This document shows, one piece after another, positions 18,865-28,167 of a stretch of 64,000 bases of DNA. Source of the DNA: Chloropicon primus (taxonomy: Eukaryota; Chlorophyta; Chloropicophyceae; Chloropicales; Chloropicaceae); NCBI GenBank assembly GCA_023205875.1, contig CP060754.1, positions 1,116,001-1,180,000 of the forward strand, in the 5' to 3' direction. A model generated the notes under the pieces. That model searched no databases and had not been told where the DNA came from. It saw nothing but the letters and a program-made list of their open reading frames with translations. Numbering within the stretch: position 1 is the stretch's first letter; each line of letters opens with the position of its first letter. The position numbers and the translations under genes are program-made.

Positions 18865-19384
18865 GGAGCGGTGTCGGCGTTGTCGACAACGCGCCTGTAT
18901 TTAACCATCGAAACCAACTGTGTATTATGTTTTTTGCACTTCAGCCTCCATGCGCACAACCCCGTCGCTCTCGTCGAAGTCTCTAAGCGTCGTCGTCGGA
19001 GTGGGCACAGGAAGGGTGCATAAAAAGGGGAAGGCGTCTGGCGGGGCTTGAGCACACCCATCTCTTGGCCGCCTGGTGAAGGAGTCTGGAACCCCCAAAA
19101 GCCTTGGCTTCCTCTGTGTCATGCATGCATGCATTTCATTGTCCGGTCCGTCTGACTCCACTCTCTGCTCTGTCCCTCTGTCTCAGAGAATCCAGTGAGG
19201 CACTTCTCTGGCTGGTGGACAGCCAAGGCAAAGGGGACGACGATCGTTGCGCCCTCCTCGCACGGTCGACGAGCAAGTGCATGGCCGTCCTTGGACCGAG
19301 ACCTTTCGCTGCACCTCACCAAGCTGACGACCTTTGCTCCCTCTCTTGCAAGGGAAGAAGACCTTGTTGCTGGTCCTTGTCGAG
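18865..19384 (+). promoter_or_regulatory. Upstream region of the DeSI-like gene
   Basis: 520 bases between two plus-strand genes. The first ~70 bases (to about 18940) are AT-richer and fit a 3' UTR. GCATGCATGCAT is seen at 19122-19134. The rest should hold the promoter and leader of the gene starting at 19385; no ORF was recognised. Confidence 0.4.
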
Positions 19385-20314
19385 ATGTCTGACTTCGACT
19401 CGGGGCCACACCAAGTCCGTATAAACGTTTACGACATCTCTCCCGTGAACCAGTACTCGACTCACTGCGGCGTTGGCATCTTTCATACCGGGGTGGAGAT
19501 CTTTGACAGGGAGTTTGCTTATGGCGGGCATCCGCACGACAGCACGGGAATATTCGTCACCAGGAGGTACCAAGCTCCAGGGCAAGGTAAGCTTGTTGGC
19601 CGGCTGGTGGAGACCTCGAGCCGCCTCGAGGCGGCCAAAGGCGTGGGCTAGAGAGAGGCATTCGTATTGACGGTTTCTTGCGTGTCTTCTCTTCCTCTGG
19701 GACGACCTCGACGCTTGGGCTTGCCCTTCGACACGCCACTCTCTTCGTTACAGTGAAGTTTAGACAGACCATCGACATAGGGCTCACGCGGTACACGAGG
19801 AAGGAAGTGGACCACATTCTGCAGCGTCTGGGTTCGAAGTACACTGGAAGCAAGTACCACCTGGTAAGGAGACCCGCGCTCGAGAGGCCTTGCTCCCTTA
19901 CATGTCTCGTACTGACTGTTGTGGCGAGTCCACCACCACCCACTCACCCTCTCCTCTCCGTTCGCAGCTCCTTCGAAACTGCAACCACTTTGCAAACGAG
20001 TTCGTGGAAAAGCTCACGGGCAAGAGCATTCCACACTGGGTAAGTGTGCACCATCGAAGCCTCTGTTTCCAGAGGGCGCAAAGCTGACGCTTTGTTTCTT
20101 TCTGCACCTGCAGATCAATAGGCTGGCCCACATCGCCGTGTCGATAAACTGGCTCATCCCAGCGTGCCTGCTTCCGGACGTGTCGACTATTACTACGTTC
20201 AACGAGACGTACAAGGAGGATGAGAAGCAGCACCTTTTGCAGAACCAGGCGGTGTCCTCCGAGCCGATTGGAATGGTAGGCCATCCTGGGAAGAGAAGGC
20301 AAAACTATGTATGA
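19385..20314 (+). CDS. DeSI-like PPPDE deSUMOylating/deubiquitinating isopeptidase
   Basis: Four exons: 19385-19586, 19754-19863, 19968-20039 and 20114-20314, 194 residues, all GT-AG and frame-consistent. The PPPDE fold is clear: VRINVYDISPVNQY, then GVGIFHTGVEIFDREFAYGG with the catalytic His34, and GSKYHLLRNCNHFANEF with the catalytic Cys109, followed by LTGKSIPHWINRLA. These match plant and animal deSI-2-type proteases, which remove SUMO or ubiquitin from substrates. Length is typical (170-220). Exon 4 may instead end in another donor near 20275 (GGAATG|GTAGGC), which would change only the last few residues. This is the most intron-dense gene in the window for its length. Convergent with importin-11. 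Confidence 0.9.
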
Positions 20315-20407
20315 TAGAAGTAGAGGCCACTAAGGACTTCTTTGCGTTGTTTCTTTAATTTACTATGCGTGTGTACCAACTGCTGAGCTGTGGTCCTTGC
20401 TGAACAT

Positions 20408-23398
20408 CTAACCGGAACAGAGGTCTTTGAATCTTTCTGAAAGCTCGCCACCGAGCTTCAGCGTTCCCTTGCTGACACGCTCTTGGAGCATCGCAACCAC
20501 TTGAGCCTTATTGACTGGGTCGGCGCTCCACAGCCTCGACCTCCTGGCAGCTTCCGGATCCTCCTCCCCTGAGGAGTAAATCGCGTAGTCTTCCAAGTCT
20601 TCGCCCTCGTGCCACTCCTGCGCTACGTCAATGTGCTCGAGGGAGTTTGGCATCTTGAACTCCTGCCCGATGTAAAGCACAAAATCCAAAATCTGATCGA
20701 GTCTCGACTGGAGAGATGAGTGGTTGGTGTCCAGAGCAAGGATCAACCCAACGCAGAGCAACTTCCTCTTCAAGGCAGACGAGGACGCGTACGCTTTCTC
20801 CGTCCAGACGTAAATTAGTCTTCCAAACAGAAGGTCCTCATTTCCCCCCAACCTCTCTTTGGCAAACTTGGCCAACATCTGCGAGAAGAACGCCAAATTT
20901 GTGATAGCCAGCCTTGCGAATACGCACACGATATGAACGAGGGCTTCGTCTGATTCTTGCTCCTGCATGAGCCTATGCAACAAGGAGCCCCAAACACCTT
21001 CTAACAACGCAAGCTCGCTTTGCGGGAAGACTTGCAGAATCACGTCAAAGATTGGAGTCACCATCGTCATGCCCCGGCTATTGACTGCGTTGGTGAGCTC
21101 AAAAAGCGTCTGGAAGATGTTCATGTGGTGAACCTGCAGGAAGGGCAGCCCTCCCACTAAGATGAACCCTTCGAGTACCTTTGCTGCGACAGGCAAATAT
21201 TCCGTCGACCTTTGCATATGCTTCGAAACAAAGAGCGACATCTCGGCGAGTTGTGGGTTGATCTCAACTGCAAATTGCAAGACAGAGCGCAAGAGCAGCA
21301 GGCCGTCTTCGAATATGGATACGCTCTCTGGTCCATCAGGGTTTACGCTGTAATGCAACAAGGGGATCACAATGTTGTAGGTCGACACACTGGACGCCCC
21401 GAGACACTGCATCATTCTATGCATCGCGTTGAGAATTTGGATCTTCAGCAAGCTTTGATCCTCTGCTTTCTGCCACACTTCTGGAATCATTGCGACGATG
21501 TCGTTCGCAAAGGGCTTCACGCGTGGGCCCATCCTTTCTAGTATGAGGCACAAGACATTGAATGATTGCACCTGCGAATCAAAGTCGTAGGCGTGCTGGA
21601 TTATGAGAAGGAGGTTGTGCAATGCCTGCTGCATGTACGGGTGGAATTGATCCTCGTGGAAGTTCCAGTCATCGATGAACACTTTAAGCACAGCGCAAGC
21701 GGCCAACTTGATCACCACGTCCTCGCAAGGCAACAACTGGTGCATCAGAAGGTTGTATACCTGCGGTCTCATGTCTTCCGGCACGTCCGCAACCCATGCG
21801 GCTAGTAGGTAGGCGACCCTTCTAACAATGATTTTGTTCTCCTCCCTCTGCAGAGACAAGTCCTTCACAAGCTGGCCGTCAAAAAACGCTTTGAAATTCA
21901 CGCAGTCATGCAAGTCGTACGCAGCTAAACACATGGCATTGTAGAGCGATTCTTTCAGGAGCAAACTCTCGAAGCTGCTAACGTTTGCTCCAGACGCGCT
22001 TTCCACTTCATTGACCAGCTTCATGAGGATCGACACCGTCTGCTCCTTGAACGTTTCCAGGAATTTACACAGCAATTTCTCGCTTTCACTTCTCAGGGTC
22101 TCGTTGAAGTTGCCCAAGTCATTCTCGTGGTGAAATTCTTCGGGCGAAACTTGCCACTTCTCCAAGTCATCCTCTTTGAGGGCCATGTGGACACTCACTA
22201 CAGTGTAGATCATCTGTTGGATTCTCTCCGCGCAGAAAAAGTTGCTCAAGAGCTGCTGAGCACCCTCGACCAGCTGGCGCTTCGAGGGATCAGCCTCCCG
22301 GTGCACCGAACTCCTGTACGCGGAGGACCTCATAATGGACTGCATCACGGCCATGCTGAGCATGCAAATATCCTCGACAAATATGGGACTGGCACCGGTT
22401 TGGCCCCCGTGCGCACTCGAGTTGGGCCGGCTAGATATGTTGAAGAACAGGTACTCTAGCGCGGGCACGGATGTTTCCACTATGATGAACGACCAAGGGT
22501 GAACTTCTACCATGTCCCTCAAAAGCTTCAAAATTTTCAGCATCCCTCTCAAGACTTGCGGGCCGCACTGGGGTGCAAACGCCTGGCTCGTCGTGCCTAG
22601 CAGGGTCGCGGCGTATTGCTGGTGAATCACTTTGAGAATTTCTAGCGTTTGCGGCACCACCTCTTTGAACTGCGGGTGGACTTGATACGTTTTTGCGTCC
22701 GAGGGAAACCCGGAAACGAGCAAACGCTTCATGCACTTGGCGCACAAGTGCCACACCTGGCACAGCAAAAGCTTGTTCCCCTCCGCGTTCCCGGTCCTAA
22801 GGGCATTCGCCACCTCCTCGCTCGCCCTGCAGAACAGGCCCCACACGACCGGAAGCAGCTGCTGAGATAATTCCTGGAAAGCCCTCCGACCCGCGGGAAG
22901 CCTCTTCGAAGCGAGCTCTTTCATCACGCAGTGCAACACGTACATGTTCCTCTTCGTGCTCACGTCCTCCAGCTGCTGGGCCCCGGCGCCAGCCCCGCCG
23001 CTGGACCCCTGAGCTCCCAGTTTCTGGAGAAGCAAGGGGAAAAGCTCCTGCCATTCCTCGGGGAAATCGTACCTTGCTATCCTCCCGATACCAAGGGAAA
23101 GGTGCACCGCAACGCCATCAGCCACCACGCCTCCCACCTGATCCAGCAGCTGCGACCTCAGGTGAACCTTCTCCTCCGCAGACGTGTCCCTCCACAGTTT
23201 GGAGATCCCGTGCTTCAGGGTAATGCCAGCCAGCTCTCTCGCCCCTCCCCCGCTCTCAGCCTCCAATGCGACCTGCAGCAGGCACGAAAGGTACCCCACC
23301 TGATTCTCCAGCGTACGAAGCACTTGCTGCCCGTGGTTCCGGGCCTCGTCGTGAATGCTCAGTGATGCCTGGAGAGCACCCTTCAGCTCGGCATACAT
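20408..23398 (-). CDS. IPO11: Importin-11 / plant KA120-type karyopherin
   Basis: 996 residues, intronless, ATG at 23396-23398. The N-terminus has the importin-beta Ran-binding layout: LWRDTSAEEKVHLRSQLL, then IGRIARYDFPEEWQELFPLL. Later LPAGRRAFQELSQQLL and KRLLVSGFPSDAK line up with plant KA120. The rest is HEAT-repeat helices to the end. Importin-11 carries ubiquitin-conjugating enzymes and a ribosomal protein into the nucleus in animals, and KA120 imports immune receptors in plants; cargo here is unknown. Length fits (975-1,000). Its promoter region is duplicated (23520-23802). Confidence 0.87.
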   Translation of the reverse strand: MYAELKGALQASLSIHDEARNHGQQVLRTLENQVGYLSCLLQVALEAESGGGARELAGITLKHGISKLWRDTSAEEKVHLRSQLLDQVGGVVADGVAVHLSLGIGRIARYDFPEEWQELFPLLLQKLGAQGSSGGAGAGAQQLEDVSTKRNMYVLHCVMKELASKRLPAGRRAFQELSQQLLPVVWGLFCRASEEVANALRTGNAEGNKLLLCQVWHLCAKCMKRLLVSGFPSDAKTYQVHPQFKEVVPQTLEILKVIHQQYAATLLGTTSQAFAPQCGPQVLRGMLKILKLLRDMVEVHPWSFIIVETSVPALEYLFFNISSRPNSSAHGGQTGASPIFVEDICMLSMAVMQSIMRSSAYRSSVHREADPSKRQLVEGAQQLLSNFFCAERIQQMIYTVVSVHMALKEDDLEKWQVSPEEFHHENDLGNFNETLRSESEKLLCKFLETFKEQTVSILMKLVNEVESASGANVSSFESLLLKESLYNAMCLAAYDLHDCVNFKAFFDGQLVKDLSLQREENKIIVRRVAYLLAAWVADVPEDMRPQVYNLLMHQLLPCEDVVIKLAACAVLKVFIDDWNFHEDQFHPYMQQALHNLLLIIQHAYDFDSQVQSFNVLCLILERMGPRVKPFANDIVAMIPEVWQKAEDQSLLKIQILNAMHRMMQCLGASSVSTYNIVIPLLHYSVNPDGPESVSIFEDGLLLLRSVLQFAVEINPQLAEMSLFVSKHMQRSTEYLPVAAKVLEGFILVGGLPFLQVHHMNIFQTLFELTNAVNSRGMTMVTPIFDVILQVFPQSELALLEGVWGSLLHRLMQEQESDEALVHIVCVFARLAITNLAFFSQMLAKFAKERLGGNEDLLFGRLIYVWTEKAYASSSALKRKLLCVGLILALDTNHSSLQSRLDQILDFVLYIGQEFKMPNSLEHIDVAQEWHEGEDLEDYAIYSSGEEDPEAARRSRLWSADPVNKAQVVAMLQERVSKGTLKLGGELSERFKDLCSG

Positions 23399-23519
23399 CT
23401 TCACCTTCGATTACGAAAGACGCAAATGCCTCAACCGGAATGCCCGTCCACCGTCTTCCTCGTCCTCCGCCTCCGGTGGGTCTGATCTGGGGTCTCCTCT
23501 CGTCAAAATCTTCCACCGA

Positions 23520-23802
23520 GGAGTCAATCGAAAGATTATGAGGTGATCCACCTGAAACACGCGTTCCCTCCCCCGTCCCTCCCCTCCCCTTCCTCCTGGA
23601 CCCCGCCAAAGTCCCTCTGTCCGTCGATCAGTTCGACCACGCCCTGCCAAAGTTTCCTCGATTTCGGCTCCCTCGACCACGCCAAATGCGTCAAGGAGGG
23701 TGTCAATCGAAAGATCGTGAGCTGAACCACCTGAAAACCGCGTCCCCTCCCCCGTCCCTCCCCTCCCCTTCCCCCTGTACACCGCCAAAGTCCCTCCGTT
23801 CC
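23520..23802 (-). repeat. Direct repeat of importin-11 upstream segment
   Basis: Copies at about 23520-23622 and 23699-23802. Both begin with a GTCAATCGAAAGAT block and continue through CCACCTGAAA and a long CCCTCC tract to GCCAAAGTCCCTC. Confidence 0.8.
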
Positions 23803-23830
23803 CTCGTGTTGGCCTCCCTCCCCCCAAGGC

Positions 23831-23871
<41 letters not shown>

Positions 23872-23940
23872 GCCTGGAGGTCGAGGCGTTATATTGAGAG
23901 AGGAGTCGGAGTCGACGAAGGGCGGGGCGAGGGAGAGACG

Positions 23941-24213
23941 GAGGGGGTGCGAGGGGACAGGGGAGGGGTCGGGTATCGTTTTGTCTGTACGTTTTGTCGT
24001 GGACCTCTTTCCCGTCGCCGAAGATCTTTCGTGTCGAGTGAGAGAGAGGGGATTGGAGTGAGGCGAGGGGGAGGGGGAGGGCAGAGGAAGGGAGGGGGGT
24101 AGACGCGACAGGGGGTGCGAGGAGACAGATCAGGGGTCGGTTATCGCTTTGTCTGTACAGTTTGGCGTTGAAATCGTTCTGTTGTCCTTAGATCTTTCGT
24201 GTCGAGCGAGAGA
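23941..24213 (+). repeat. Direct repeat of DnaJ-gene upstream segment
   Basis: Copies at about 23941-24046 and 24110-24213. Shared blocks include GGGGGTGCGAGG, TTTTGTCTGTAC or its variant, and GATCTTTCGTGTCGAG (24024-24039 and 24191-24206). Confidence 0.8.
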
Positions 24214-24231
24214 GTGGTTGGTGTTTGGATT

Positions 24232-25803
24232 ATGGGGACCAAGGGAGGAGCTTGGGAGGGCGTGGAGGACTTGGAGGGAACGCTTCACTATGACGTGCTT
24301 GGGATTGAGAGGAAGGCGAGTGCCGAGGAGGTCAAAAGAGCGTTCAGGGAGAAGGCGCGGTTGCATCACCCGGATAAGAGGGGGGGCTGCGCGGAGAAGT
24401 TTGCTCAAGTCAAGAGGGCGTACGACGTCCTCGGGGACGAGGAGAGGCGGAAGGTTTATGACACGTGGCAGAAGCATGTGGAATTTCGGCACGTCAAGGG
24501 GGTCGCCGGGAGGTTCGACGGTGGCGAGGATCTCATGCTGGACGAGTTCGAGAAGAAGATGACCCTCGACGGCCTTGAGGTGGACCCTTACACCCAGCTC
24601 GTCGTGGTCTGTGAAGTTTGCGGGCGCCCCGCAACGACCCAGTGCTGGACTTGCAAGATGAACATCTGTGAGTTCTGCACCCTGAAGCGCCACTGGAAGG
24701 GCGAGTTCGGACTCCACTGGCCGCTGGTGAACAAGCCGGGCCACATGCTGGAGCAGCTCGGCAGGAAAGAGATGGAGAAGAAGAGGCTGGAGGACGCCAG
24801 GAGGCTTGAGCTTGAGGACCCCAACTTCAGGAACGACTTCGAGCTCAAGGAAATCAGAAACTTCAAGGACGTGGCTTACGAGCTCATCCAGGATCTTGGG
24901 GACCAGGCGAGGCTGACATACGATCTCAGAATCGCAAAGTACTACATGTGGGCCCAGACCAGTTCTTACGTTTATCTCGCGGTCTACGTGCCCACGGGAT
25001 ACCAGGACCAAGAGGTCTCCTTCGAGTGCAACACTCGCGAGGTGAAGCTTCAGCCAGAAAAGTCCCCGCCAGTGATACACAGGGTCCTCGACGGGGCGAT
25101 CTCCAGCGAATTCCCGATACAGGTGAGGCGGAGCGAAGATAACAGGATATTCACGGCAGCTCTGCCCAAGGCGGATCCTGGCGAGTCGTGGAAAAGGCTC
25201 TTCCGGGGCGACCCCGACGGGGCAAGGTGCTTGGAGCCCCCGTACACCATCGCGGAGGACAAGGACAATGTGATCTTGGAAGTGGAACTGCCATTCTGGA
25301 TTGAGGCCGAAGACGTCGACGTCAGCATCGGTTCGCACCACTTGCTTGTGCGGGTCAAAAACCAGTTGAGCCTGAGCAAGACGTACTGGAGGAACAGGGC
25401 AGAGGAGAAGAAGAATCCGGAGAAGTACCACGTCGTGGATGTTGATGAAAGCATGTGGTGTCTGGACGAGGAGGAGTCCTCCAAATGCCTGCTGATCAAT
25501 TTGGTGAAGCCCCCTCTCACCGAGTCTGAGATCAGGTGGAAGAAGGGAAGGAGGAACGACAACCTGAATGCCGAGCGCAACGGGGACAGGGTGAGAAAAG
25601 GTTTCAGGTTTTTCGTGGATGATGAGGACGACTTTCAGTTGGAGAGCGTTCTGGAGGCGCTCTGCTTCCTCGAGACGGGCTCCGCCTTTGTTCCCAAGAA
25701 GCCTTGGGACCATGGAGGCACCACGAAGAGGGTGAGCGACGTGGAGTGTCTTCCCGAGGACGCCAAGGACGTCTTGGGCACCCTTCTAGATAGCGACCTG
25801 TGA
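24232..25803 (+). CDS. J-domain / B-box zinc / CS-domain co-chaperone
   Basis: 523 residues from the ATG at 24232; the open frame upstream has only a GTG. A type III J domain occupies about residues 17-80, with HPD at 46-48. A B-box-like zinc motif follows (Cys127, 130, 138, 141, 146 and 149, with His154 and His162). Two beta-rich segments then resemble CS (p23-like) domains, about 220-330 and 345-450; the second has VILEVELPFWIEAEDVDVSI. J domains stimulate Hsp70 and CS domains dock on Hsp90, so this protein could bridge the two. The B-box suggests another protein contact. Convergent with the cyclophilin gene and divergent from importin-11. Confidence 0.82.
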   Translation: MGTKGGAWEGVEDLEGTLHYDVLGIERKASAEEVKRAFREKARLHHPDKRGGCAEKFAQVKRAYDVLGDEERRKVYDTWQKHVEFRHVKGVAGRFDGGEDLMLDEFEKKMTLDGLEVDPYTQLVVVCEVCGRPATTQCWTCKMNICEFCTLKRHWKGEFGLHWPLVNKPGHMLEQLGRKEMEKKRLEDARRLELEDPNFRNDFELKEIRNFKDVAYELIQDLGDQARLTYDLRIAKYYMWAQTSSYVYLAVYVPTGYQDQEVSFECNTREVKLQPEKSPPVIHRVLDGAISSEFPIQVRRSEDNRIFTAALPKADPGESWKRLFRGDPDGARCLEPPYTIAEDKDNVILEVELPFWIEAEDVDVSIGSHHLLVRVKNQLSLSKTYWRNRAEEKKNPEKYHVVDVDESMWCLDEEESSKCLLINLVKPPLTESEIRWKKGRRNDNLNAERNGDRVRKGFRFFVDDEDDFQLESVLEALCFLETGSAFVPKKPWDHGGTTKRVSDVECLPEDAKDVLGTLLDSDL

Positions 25804-25917
25804 CAACGGTGTTTGTCAAAAAAAAAATTAAAAAAAAAGGCTTACTCTTTCTCGCGCACAAAATGCATCATTCAAAACTTTTCAAGCACGGCGCCTCCGC
25901 CGTGCTCGAACCTGGCG
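25804..25917. terminator. Convergent 3' region with strong hairpin
   Basis: The 114-base gap contains a 9-base perfect stem, AGCACGGCG with CGCCGTGCT, around a CCTC loop (25885-25906). The stem extends 3 more pairs past one mismatch. An A-rich tract (25820-25840) precedes it. Being symmetric, it could act in the transcripts of both genes; the role is inferred. Confidence 0.5.
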
Positions 25918-26832
25918 TCAGTGGAATAATTGGTTGTCCTCGTCCTCCTCGTCCCCGACGTTTTCGTACTTCACCATTTGGACTTGCGGGCGGTCCCGAT
26001 GGCGCTTCTTCCTGTACGCCACGAAGGACGCGCAGGCGCAGACCGCCAAGGCGCATGCCAAAAAGGGGATGGAGGCGAGGGCCCAGCCCACATTGTCCCC
26101 GCAACCTTCCTCCCCACGAATGGACGCCGAGAGAATGAAATCAAGCCTTGGGAACTCCCTCTCGAGGTACGCCTCGCCCTGGGAGTACAAGAGCGTCTCG
26201 TTCACGCCGTGGCAAGTGTTGTTCTTCTCGGGGTGCAGTGAGCACGCGTCGACCATTTCGCCGTACAGATCGTAGAACGCGTCCACGACTTCCAGTCCGC
26301 TCGCCACCCGCCCCACGGGCGCAAACCCGTGGGCATCCAACCTGCTGTTGTTCAGGTAATTGATGTACAGCTCCGTAGTCCTGTTGACGGCCATCTCCTT
26401 CTCGCTGTACGCCGCGCTGAAGGACACGGTCCCCCTCTCGTTGGACGCCACGACGGCGTCGTCCGGTAGGATGGTGCCGTCCACGTCGTTCCTGTAGTCG
26501 TACACCGCGCTGATTTCCGGGTCGGGGCTCACGCCGAACTGGCACACCCAGTTCTTCAGGACCCTGTAAAACCTCGCGCCCCTCTCGTACCCCCCCCCTT
26601 TGTCAAAAAACCCGTTCCGGACCAGGTTGAAGACCCTGTCCACCCCGTGGCTCGCCCAGTCTCGCGTGAACACCACGGAGAACTCGCCCTTGGACGTTCG
26701 GAAGTCGACAATGAATTCCTCAGGAGCCCGATCCCTCATCCCCTCCGACGAGGGGCTCATGAGATTGCGCCTCTTCTCCGAAGGCGTCCTGCATGATGGT
26801 GATGTTGATGGTGATGTTGATGATGAAGTCAT
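25918..26832 (-). CDS. Membrane-anchored cyclophilin-like protein
   Basis: 304 residues from the ATG at 26830-26832 (others at 26760 and 26739); the upstream frame has only GTG. A cyclophilin-type domain covers about residues 35-235: FIVDFRTSKGEFSVVFTRDW, ARFYRVLKNWVCQFG, ELYINYLNNSRLDAHGFAPV and AYLEREFPRLDFI. Several active-site positions differ from cyclophilin A, so isomerase activity is uncertain. One membrane helix follows (WALASIPFLACALAVCA), then a basic stop-transfer segment and an acidic tail, giving a lumenal domain and a cytosolic tail. No signal peptide is visible with this start, so a 5' exon or another start may be missing. Convergent with the DnaJ gene, divergent from uS17. 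Confidence 0.72.
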   Translation of the reverse strand: MTSSSTSPSTSPSCRTPSEKRRNLMSPSSEGMRDRAPEEFIVDFRTSKGEFSVVFTRDWASHGVDRVFNLVRNGFFDKGGGYERGARFYRVLKNWVCQFGVSPDPEISAVYDYRNDVDGTILPDDAVVASNERGTVSFSAAYSEKEMAVNRTTELYINYLNNSRLDAHGFAPVGRVASGLEVVDAFYDLYGEMVDACSLHPEKNNTCHGVNETLLYSQGEAYLEREFPRLDFILSASIRGEEGCGDNVGWALASIPFLACALAVCACASFVAYRKKRHRDRPQVQMVKYENVGDEEDEDNQLFH

Positions 26833-27315
26833 GTTGATGCTGGTGGTCTCCTCGACAACAAAAGCAAAAGTCCTCTCCTCCCCCTTTTGCTTCCGCTGCT
26901 GTGCAGCTGCCCCTCGCCCCACCGACCTTTTCTGGACCAATCCGGCGCCAAACGAGTCGAACAAGGTGTCTACGGAAAGACCGCGAGACACTAAATCTCG
27001 TTACCTCCTCTAACCCACCTCCACCTTCCTCCTCCGCGCTCCCTTCCCCGTCCAAGCCAAGCCAAAAGCGCTCCTCGATGCGAATGGATCCCAAGGGCGT
27101 GACAAATGGTGTCCCCCTTTTTACACTTCCCTTCGAAAAAAGTAATGATCCGAATGAGGTTTGCTTCATTCGGATCCTCCGCTCTGGCGGCGGCGCCGGT
27201 TTTCCATTTCGTGTTCTCAACAAAGGATTAGCACTCTCTCGTCTGGGCGAGGGAAAAAACAATCCGAAGAGAGAGAGAGAGAGAAGCAGAACGCCAAGTG
27301 AGACCGAGCGCAAAC
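26833..27315. promoter_or_regulatory. Divergent promoter, cyclophilin and uS17
   Basis: 483 bases. It has the TCTTTCC variant of the upstream motif on the minus strand (26965-26988) and a perfect 11-base inverted repeat at 27147-27176. A GA run (27271-27284) lies near the uS17 ATG. Confidence 0.55.
27147..27176. repeat. Perfect inverted repeat in divergent promoter
   Basis: GATCCGAATGA is followed by an 8-base spacer and TCATTCGGATC. The arms match at all 11 positions. It could be a dimeric factor site or a leader hairpin. Confidence 0.7.
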
Positions 27316-27464
27316 ATGACGGAGGTTCAGGTAAGACGACGACAACGACGACGACGACAGGAGGAGGAGAACGAGGACGAGGAGGAGGATAGACGAGTCT
27401 GCGTTGCGGTTTTGTCCTTTCCTTTCCTTTTCTTTTCTTTTCTTTTTGCGCGGCGCGCTCGTGT

Positions 27465-27498
<34 letters not shown>

Positions 27499-28110
27499 GG
27501 GTGGGGATCCCCTTGGCGTGGCTTTTGCTTTTGCTTTGGGTTTGGTCCGAGGAGGGTGTGCAGAGGTGCGAGAGTGTCGAGGAGAAGGCGCTGACTTGTT
27601 TTGTTTTTTGTTTTTTGTTTTGTTTTTTTACTTCCTGCGCTGCAGAGTGAGAGAGCGTACCTTAAGCAGAGCCATATTGGTACTGCGCAGCTCAAGGGTA
27701 TCTTCAAGAAGAGGACCCCGGGAAAGGACGGATACAGGTACTACAAGAATGTGGGACTTGGATTCAAGACCCCTAGAGAGGCGATCGAGGGAACCTACAT
27801 CGACAAGAAGTGCCCCTTCACCGGAGACGTTTCCATCAGGGGTAGGATTTTGCAGGGGGTTGTGAAGTCTACCAAGATGAACCGCACCATTATCATTCGT
27901 AGGGACTACCTTCACTTCATCAAGAAGTACCAGCGTTACGAGAAGAGGCACAAGAACATAGCCGTGCACCTCTCCCCTGCCTTCCGTTGCAAGGAGGGTG
28001 ACACCGTCATTGTCGGACAGTGCAGGCCTCTCTCGAAGACTGTGAGGTTCAACGTCCTCAAGGTCATCCCAGCCGGATCCAAGGCCGTGAAGGGATTCTC
28101 TTCCTACTAA
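27316..28110 (+). CDS. RPS11: 40S ribosomal protein uS17 (RPS11)
   Basis: Two exons: 27316-27330 encoding only MTEVQ, and 27646-28110; 159 residues in all. The donor is CAG|GTAAGA and the acceptor TGCAG|AGTGAG. The protein matches eukaryotic S11 throughout ([65 protein letters not shown]). It binds 18S rRNA in the small subunit. A tiny first exon and a repeat-rich first intron are typical of ribosomal protein genes. Codon use is less GC-biased than in neighbours, fitting high expression. Convergent with the UDP-galactopyranose mutase gene (57 bases between stops). Confidence 0.97.
27331..27645 (+). repeat. uS17 first intron with GTGTTC and T-rich repeats
   Basis: This 315-base intron carries CTTTTC units, six GTGTTC/GTGTTCG units (27465-27498), TTTTGC units and a long TTTTG tract before the acceptor (27598-27630). 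Confidence 0.85.
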
Positions 28111-28167
28111 CTATATCAATAGGACTTTTAATGTAGTATTGAACTGAATTAAAAAAAAGTCGTGGGC

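Larger units (their letters stand above)
23399..24231. promoter_or_regulatory. Doubled divergent promoter, importin-11 and DnaJ gene
   Basis: 833 bases. Two imperfect ~100-base copies (23520-23622 and 23699-23802) carry the TCTTTCG motif in the importin-11 sense. Two other ~105-base copies (23941-24046 and 24110-24213) carry it in the DnaJ-gene sense. A GA microsatellite (23836-23869) separates the sets. No ORF was recognised. Confidence 0.7.
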
